DNA of 64,000 nt. Origin: Nitrosomonadales bacterium. Lineage in GTDB: Bacteria; Pseudomonadota; Gammaproteobacteria; Burkholderiales; Gallionellaceae. Each line of letters starts with the position of its first letter. Position 1 is the stretch's first letter. Positions 61,069 to 64,000 of the stretch are shown here, piece by piece. Where the stretch lies: NCBI GenBank assembly GCA_016214695.1, contig JACRNY010000004.1, positions 1 to 64,000 on the forward strand, given 5' to 3'. The notes under the pieces are model-generated. The model made no database searches, had not been told where the DNA came from, and saw only the letters and a program-made list of their open reading frames with translations. Made by a program: the position numbers and the translations under genes.

Positions 61069-62051
61069 TATGGCGTGACCTTTTCAAGGATAAGTTGGGT
61101 GAGGGCCGGGCTGACTTGCGCATCCACGCGCAATACCCAGCATTTCTCGGTGGCGAAGGCAGCGCATTTTACCGCATCTTTTTCCGTCATGAGTACGGCA
61201 TCCGCATCGGCGAAGTCGATGTCGGTCGCGACATAATGGTGATGGTCCGGGAATGGATGTTGTTGAGCATTCAGGCCGAGATGTTCCAGATGGCCGAAGA
61301 AACGTTGTGGATGGCCGATGCCGGCGATGACATGCAGGCGCTGTTTTGCGAAAGCATCCGGGGCGACGACGATCTCCGGATTAAGCAGGTTGTAAAAGCG
61401 CGTTCCCGCCAGACACATGGCGAATTCCCTGGCGTGAGGCGCGCCGCCATTGACGACAACCGCGTCCACCTTGCGCAAACGCGATAGCGGCTCGCGCAGC
61501 GGGCCGGCTGGCAGCAACAGTCCGTTGCCGAAACGGCGGACACCGTCCACGACGGCGATCTCGGCGTCGCGCTGCAGTCGGTAATGCTGCAGGCCATCAT
61601 CGGAGAGGATGATGTCGCATTCCGGATGGGCATCGAGCAATGCCTGTGCGGCGGCCGGACGGTCGCGGCCTATCCAGACCGGACACAAGGCGCGTTGCGC
61701 CATCAGCAGCGGCTCGTCGCCGACTTCTTCAGCGCTATCGTCGGTAGAAACCCGGCGGGGTGTTTTCCCTTGCTTCCTGTCCCTGGTATAGCCGCGGCTG
61801 ACGATGCCGGGATGCAAGCCGTTGTCGATCAGTTGCTGTGCCAGCCACAGGGTAAGCGGGGTTTTGCCGGTACCGCCCACGCTGATGTTGCCAACGATGA
61901 CGACAGGCACCGGCAGTTTGACCGAGGCCAACAGTCCGCTGTAATAGAGCGCGCGCCGCATAGCGGCCAGCGCGCGAAAGACCAGACTTATGGGATAGAG
62001 CAGCAGATGGAGCGGCGAGATGCGATACCAGTGGTGTTGCAGCCGCTCCAT
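61068..62051 (-). CDS. lpxK: Tetraacyldisaccharide 4'-kinase
   Basis: Phosphorylates the lipid A disaccharide at the inner membrane, near the end of lipid A synthesis. The 327-aa protein has an N-terminal hydrophobic segment (about 11-32) and the P-loop [13 protein letters not shown] (about 53-65), then the typical [10 protein letters not shown] motif. The stop overlaps the YcaR-like start as TAATG. exbD ends 9 nt upstream. Confidence 0.97.
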   Translation of the reverse strand: MERLQHHWYRISPLHLLLYPISLVFRALAAMRRALYYSGLLASVKLPVPVVIVGNISVGGTGKTPLTLWLAQQLIDNGLHPGIVSRGYTRDRKQGKTPRRVSTDDSAEEVGDEPLLMAQRALCPVWIGRDRPAAAQALLDAHPECDIILSDDGLQHYRLQRDAEIAVVDGVRRFGNGLLLPAGPLREPLSRLRKVDAVVVNGGAPHAREFAMCLAGTRFYNLLNPEIVVAPDAFAKQRLHVIAGIGHPQRFFGHLEHLGLNAQQHPFPDHHHYVATDIDFADADAVLMTEKDAVKCAAFATEKCWVLRVDAQVSPALTQLILEKVTP

Positions 62052-62060
62052 GATGTGAGG

Positions 62061-62486
62061 TTACTTGTTCTGCTGGTTCTGCGTGGTGAAGGTGATACGG
62101 CCGTATCCCGCGATGCGCGCCGCTTCCATGATGTTGATGACGGACTGGTGGGTGGCTTTGGCATCGGCATTGATGACGATGGTCGGGTCCGTCTGGTCGC
62201 CGGCAGCCCTGCGCAAGGCCTCGGCAAAGTCGACCACGCCGTTGAACGTGGTGCGCACGCTGTTCACCGCATAGTGATCGGCGGCATCCACCGCCACATG
62301 GACTGGTTTGCTGGAGGCGAGTGCGCTTTCTTCGCCGGACGCTTGCGGCAGGTTGATCTGCAGCTGGGCGAAGTTCGAATAGCTGGTGGTGACCATCAGG
62401 AAGATCAGGATGACCAGCAGCACGTCGATCATCGGGATCAGGTTGATCTCCGGTTCCTCACGAGTGCGTCCGCGCCGAAAATTCAT
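62061..62486 (-). CDS. exbD: Biopolymer transport protein ExbD/TolR
   Basis: Part of the proton-driven motor that energises TonB- or Tol-dependent outer-membrane processes. I start it at ATG 62486, with AAGGGA upstream (141 aa); an upstream in-frame ATG at 62513 would overlap exbB. One membrane helix (about 19-40) carries the essential Asp in LIPMIDVLLVILIFL, followed by a periplasmic domain. The lpxK neighbour favours the ExbD-like paralogue found in lipid A operons over TolR. Confidence 0.95.
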   Translation of the reverse strand: MNFRRGRTREEPEINLIPMIDVLLVILIFLMVTTSYSNFAQLQINLPQASGEESALASSKPVHVAVDAADHYAVNSVRTTFNGVVDFAEALRRAAGDQTDPTIVINADAKATHQSVINIMEAARIAGYGRITFTTQNQQNK

Positions 62487-62496
62487 TTGCTGTCCC

Positions 62497-63102
62497 TTAC
62501 TTGCGTTCGCCATGCACGACTTCCACCAGCTTGATGGCCTGCTGTTCCATTTCGATGGTCAGGCTGTCCACCTGGGCGCGGAAATGACGGTAGGCGATCA
62601 TGCTGGGGATGGCGACGATCAGGCCGAACGCGGTGTTGTACAGGGCGACCGAGATGCCGTGCGCCAGTTCGGCCGGGGCTGCGCCGCCCGCGTTCTGCGA
62701 GCCGAAGATCTCGATCATGCCGACCACCGTACCGAACAGACCGAGCAGGGGGCTGATCGAGGCGACCGTGCCGATGGTGGTGAGGAACTTCTCCAGCTGG
62801 TGGGTGGCGGAACGTCCTGCCTCTTCGATCGATTCCTTCATGACCTCGGGTGCGCTCTTGATATTCTTCAATCCGGCGGCGAATACCATGCCCAGCGGCG
62901 AACCTTCGCTCAGGCGGGTCAGCATCTGCTGGCTTACGCCTTTCTGCTTGAGTTCCTGTACTACCTCGTCGAGCAGTTGCGGAGGAACGATCTTCCTGCG
63001 GCGCAGGAAAAGTGCACGCTCGGTGATGAAGGCGACGGCAATCAGGGAGGCGATGATGAGTAACCAGATGGGCCAGCCGGCTGCTTGGACTAGAGTGAAC
63101 AC
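62497..63102 (-). CDS. exbB: MotA/TolQ/ExbB proton channel protein
   Basis: Partner of ExbD, 201 aa. The start is a GTG at 63102 (VFTLVQAAGWPIW), with GGAG 8 nt upstream; the open frame reaches further upstream but the added residues have no family match. Three membrane helices (about 10-30, 108-130 and 150-175), the LLGLFGTVVGMI segment and NTAFGLIVAIPSM are family hallmarks. It is the first gene of the minus-strand operon, divergent from xseA. Confidence 0.95.
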   Translation of the reverse strand: MFTLVQAAGWPIWLLIIASLIAVAFITERALFLRRRKIVPPQLLDEVVQELKQKGVSQQMLTRLSEGSPLGMVFAAGLKNIKSAPEVMKESIEEAGRSATHQLEKFLTTIGTVASISPLLGLFGTVVGMIEIFGSQNAGGAAPAELAHGISVALYNTAFGLIVAIPSMIAYRHFRAQVDSLTIEMEQQAIKLVEVVHGERK

Positions 63103-63225
63103 GTAACGTCTCCGCAAAGTATGCTTAAATTCGAAGGCGGCACTGTAGCTTGTAGGCCATGTTTGAGCAAGGTGCGATGGGGTATGTAGAGCTAACTTCC
63201 AGCTGCATAAGCGAATTGTTTTTTT

Positions 63226-63256
63226 ATGCACAAAATCTGTGGATAACTTTGTGCAT
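63226..63256. promoter_or_regulatory. 9-bp inverted repeat around a DnaA-box-like sequence
   Basis: ATGCACAAA (63226-63234) pairs perfectly with TTTGTGCAT (63248-63256). The centre holds TGTGGATAA (63238-63246), identical to the consensus DnaA box read from the other strand. A dyad around this 9-mer also occurs at 4557-4579. It may be an operator or a DnaA-controlled site; chance is not excluded. Confidence 0.4.
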
Positions 63257-63440
63257 GAATATCCGGGATGGTGGTCGCAAGCCCAGTATTCTAGCCATTC
63301 CACAATGGTCGCCCAAAAAATATACCGAGCAAATACCCTTTAAAAACAATAAGAAGCTGTAAGTTGCAATTCTCTATTGCGATTATGGGTGCTGGAAGCG
63401 GCGATTTTACTGGGGTTGTGGATTGTAATGAGTTTGTCAA

Positions 63441-63457
63441 TATGCCATTTGGCCTAT
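63441..63457. promoter_or_regulatory. Palindrome copy upstream of xseA
   Basis: TATGCCATTTGGCCTAT shares the 15-mer GCCATTTGGCCTATT with the 4509-4526 palindrome. It lies right after a TTGTCA -35-like hexamer, between the putative promoter elements, as a repressor site would. Confidence 0.45.
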
Positions 63458-63504
63458 TTTGATAAGAAATTTTTTCCGGGATTGAGTGCAGGTAGGGCGA
63501 GGAA

Positions 63505-64000
63505 ATGGACAAGAACCGTGTGTTGAGTGTGCGCGAATTGAATCTTGCGGCGAAACAAATAATTGAGAGCGGCCTGCCGCTGTTGTGGGTGCGCGGTGAG
63601 ATATCCAATTTTGTCAGCGCAGCATCGGGGCACTGGTATTTTTCGCTCAAGGATGAACAGGCGCAGGTGCGCTGTGTGATGTTCCGGCATAAAAGTCAGT
63701 ACCTGGATTTCAAGCCGGCCAACGGCATGCAGGTGGAAGTGCTGGCGCTGGCAACCTTGTATGAGGCGCGCGGCGACTTCCAGCTGACCCTTGAAAAGAT
63801 GCGCCCCGCCGGACTGGGCGCCTTATATGAGGCGTTCGAACGGCTGAAGACCAAGCTGGAAGACGAAGGGCTGTTCGATGTCGCGCGCAAACGCGATCTG
63901 CCCCTGCTGCCGAAGCAGATCGGCATCGTCACCTCCCCGCAAGCTGCCGCGCTGCGCGATGTACTGCGCACCCTGGCGAACCGTATGCCGAGTGTGCCTG
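63505..64000 (+). CDS. xseA: Exodeoxyribonuclease VII large subunit, partial
   Basis: Large subunit of the single-strand DNA exonuclease VII; the gene runs off the right edge after about 165 codons. The ATG at 63505 follows GCGAGG. The N-terminal OB-fold is clear: [41 protein letters not shown] and then [20 protein letters not shown], given in pieces. The segment [18 protein letters not shown] begins the catalytic domain. The position opposite exbB is the conserved one. Confidence 0.96.
   Translation, partial: MDKNRVLSVRELNLAAKQIIESGLPLLWVRGEISNFVSAASGHWYFSLKDEQAQVRCVMFRHKSQYLDFKPANGMQVEVLALATLYEARGDFQLTLEKMRPAGLGALYEAFERLKTKLEDEGLFDVARKRDLPLLPKQIGIVTSPQAAALRDVLRTLANRMPSVP

Larger units (their letters stand above)
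63103..63504. other. Divergent exbB-xseA intergenic region
   Basis: About 400 bp, AT-rich compared with its neighbours. It holds the 63226-63256 inverted repeat with a DnaA-box-like sequence and the palindrome at 63441-63457, both annotated separately. It must also carry promoters for both directions. For xseA, TTGTCA (63434-63439) could be a -35 with a weak -10 near 63455-63463. The short open frames across it have no ribosome binding sites or recognisable products. Confidence 0.5.

Noticed and set aside
63226-63256. Replication origin
   Set aside because: Only a single perfect DnaA-box 9-mer, no box cluster, no AT-rich unwinding element and no dnaA/dnaN/gidA genes nearby.
63159-63362. Plus-strand 67-aa frame in the exbB-xseA gap
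   Set aside because: No ribosome binding site, crosses the inverted repeat, no family resemblance.

Overview
The window looks like a chromosomal segment of a Gram-negative betaproteobacterium, probably Nitrosomonadales/Gallionellaceae-like. This is inferred from the pyrG-kdsA-eno-ftsB order, the exbB-exbD-lpxK-ycaR-kdsB-adk block opposite xseA, the lipid A/Kdo genes, and a K+-independent H+-pyrophosphatase next to a pyrophosphate-type phosphofructokinase. No rRNA, tRNA or CRISPR array was seen, and no phage genes.

Layout. (1) 245-4372: pyrG, kdsA, eno and ftsB, tightly packed on the + strand. (2) 4640-21745: a type I secretion island with an HlyD-like adaptor, three related lipoprotein genes, a REP-associated (Y1/RAYT) transposase and its debris, two RTX lipases (757 and 2486 aa) and a HlyB-like ABC exporter. 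Three repeat or palindromic sequences sit in frame inside coding regions here. (3) 21831-26750: pgm, recQ, a YebC-family gene and a small membrane protein, with REP-like hairpins between them. (4) 26982-37780: a maltodextrin locus with a GH13 amylase, MalK, MalE, an N-terminally extended MalF, MalG, two glucodextranase-C-like proteins and an outer-membrane barrel. (5) 37857-44268 (minus): a ThDP enzyme, an SDR, two degenerate citrate-synthase-like proteins translationally coupled to each other, and a TonB-dependent receptor. This is the most unusual metabolic cluster. (6) 44564-48524: a possible leader peptide, a periplasmic binding protein, a PAS-GGDEF-EAL protein and a small cysteine-motif periplasmic protein. 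(7) 48528-54228: folD, ppa, and an OYE/YceI/YceI/pirin run divergent from a LysR regulator. (8) 54370-58939: a small hypothetical gene, pfp-hppA, and a di-iron ODP protein. (9) 59034-64000: glcG-like, adk, kdsB, ycaR, lpxK, exbD, exbB and the start of xseA.

How parts work together. The HlyD-like adaptor and the ABC exporter would form the inner-membrane part of a type I secretion system for the RTX lipases; no TolC gene is in the window. Two lipases are each directly preceded by a lipoprotein gene, and a third lipoprotein gene is unpaired, which resembles effector-immunity or effector-foldase pairing (inference). The maltodextrin locus covers outer-membrane passage, periplasmic hydrolysis and binding, and ABC uptake; Pgm and PPi-PFK could feed the products into glycolysis, with H+-PPase and Ppa setting the pyrophosphate level. 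All assignments come from reading translated sequence; no database search was run.
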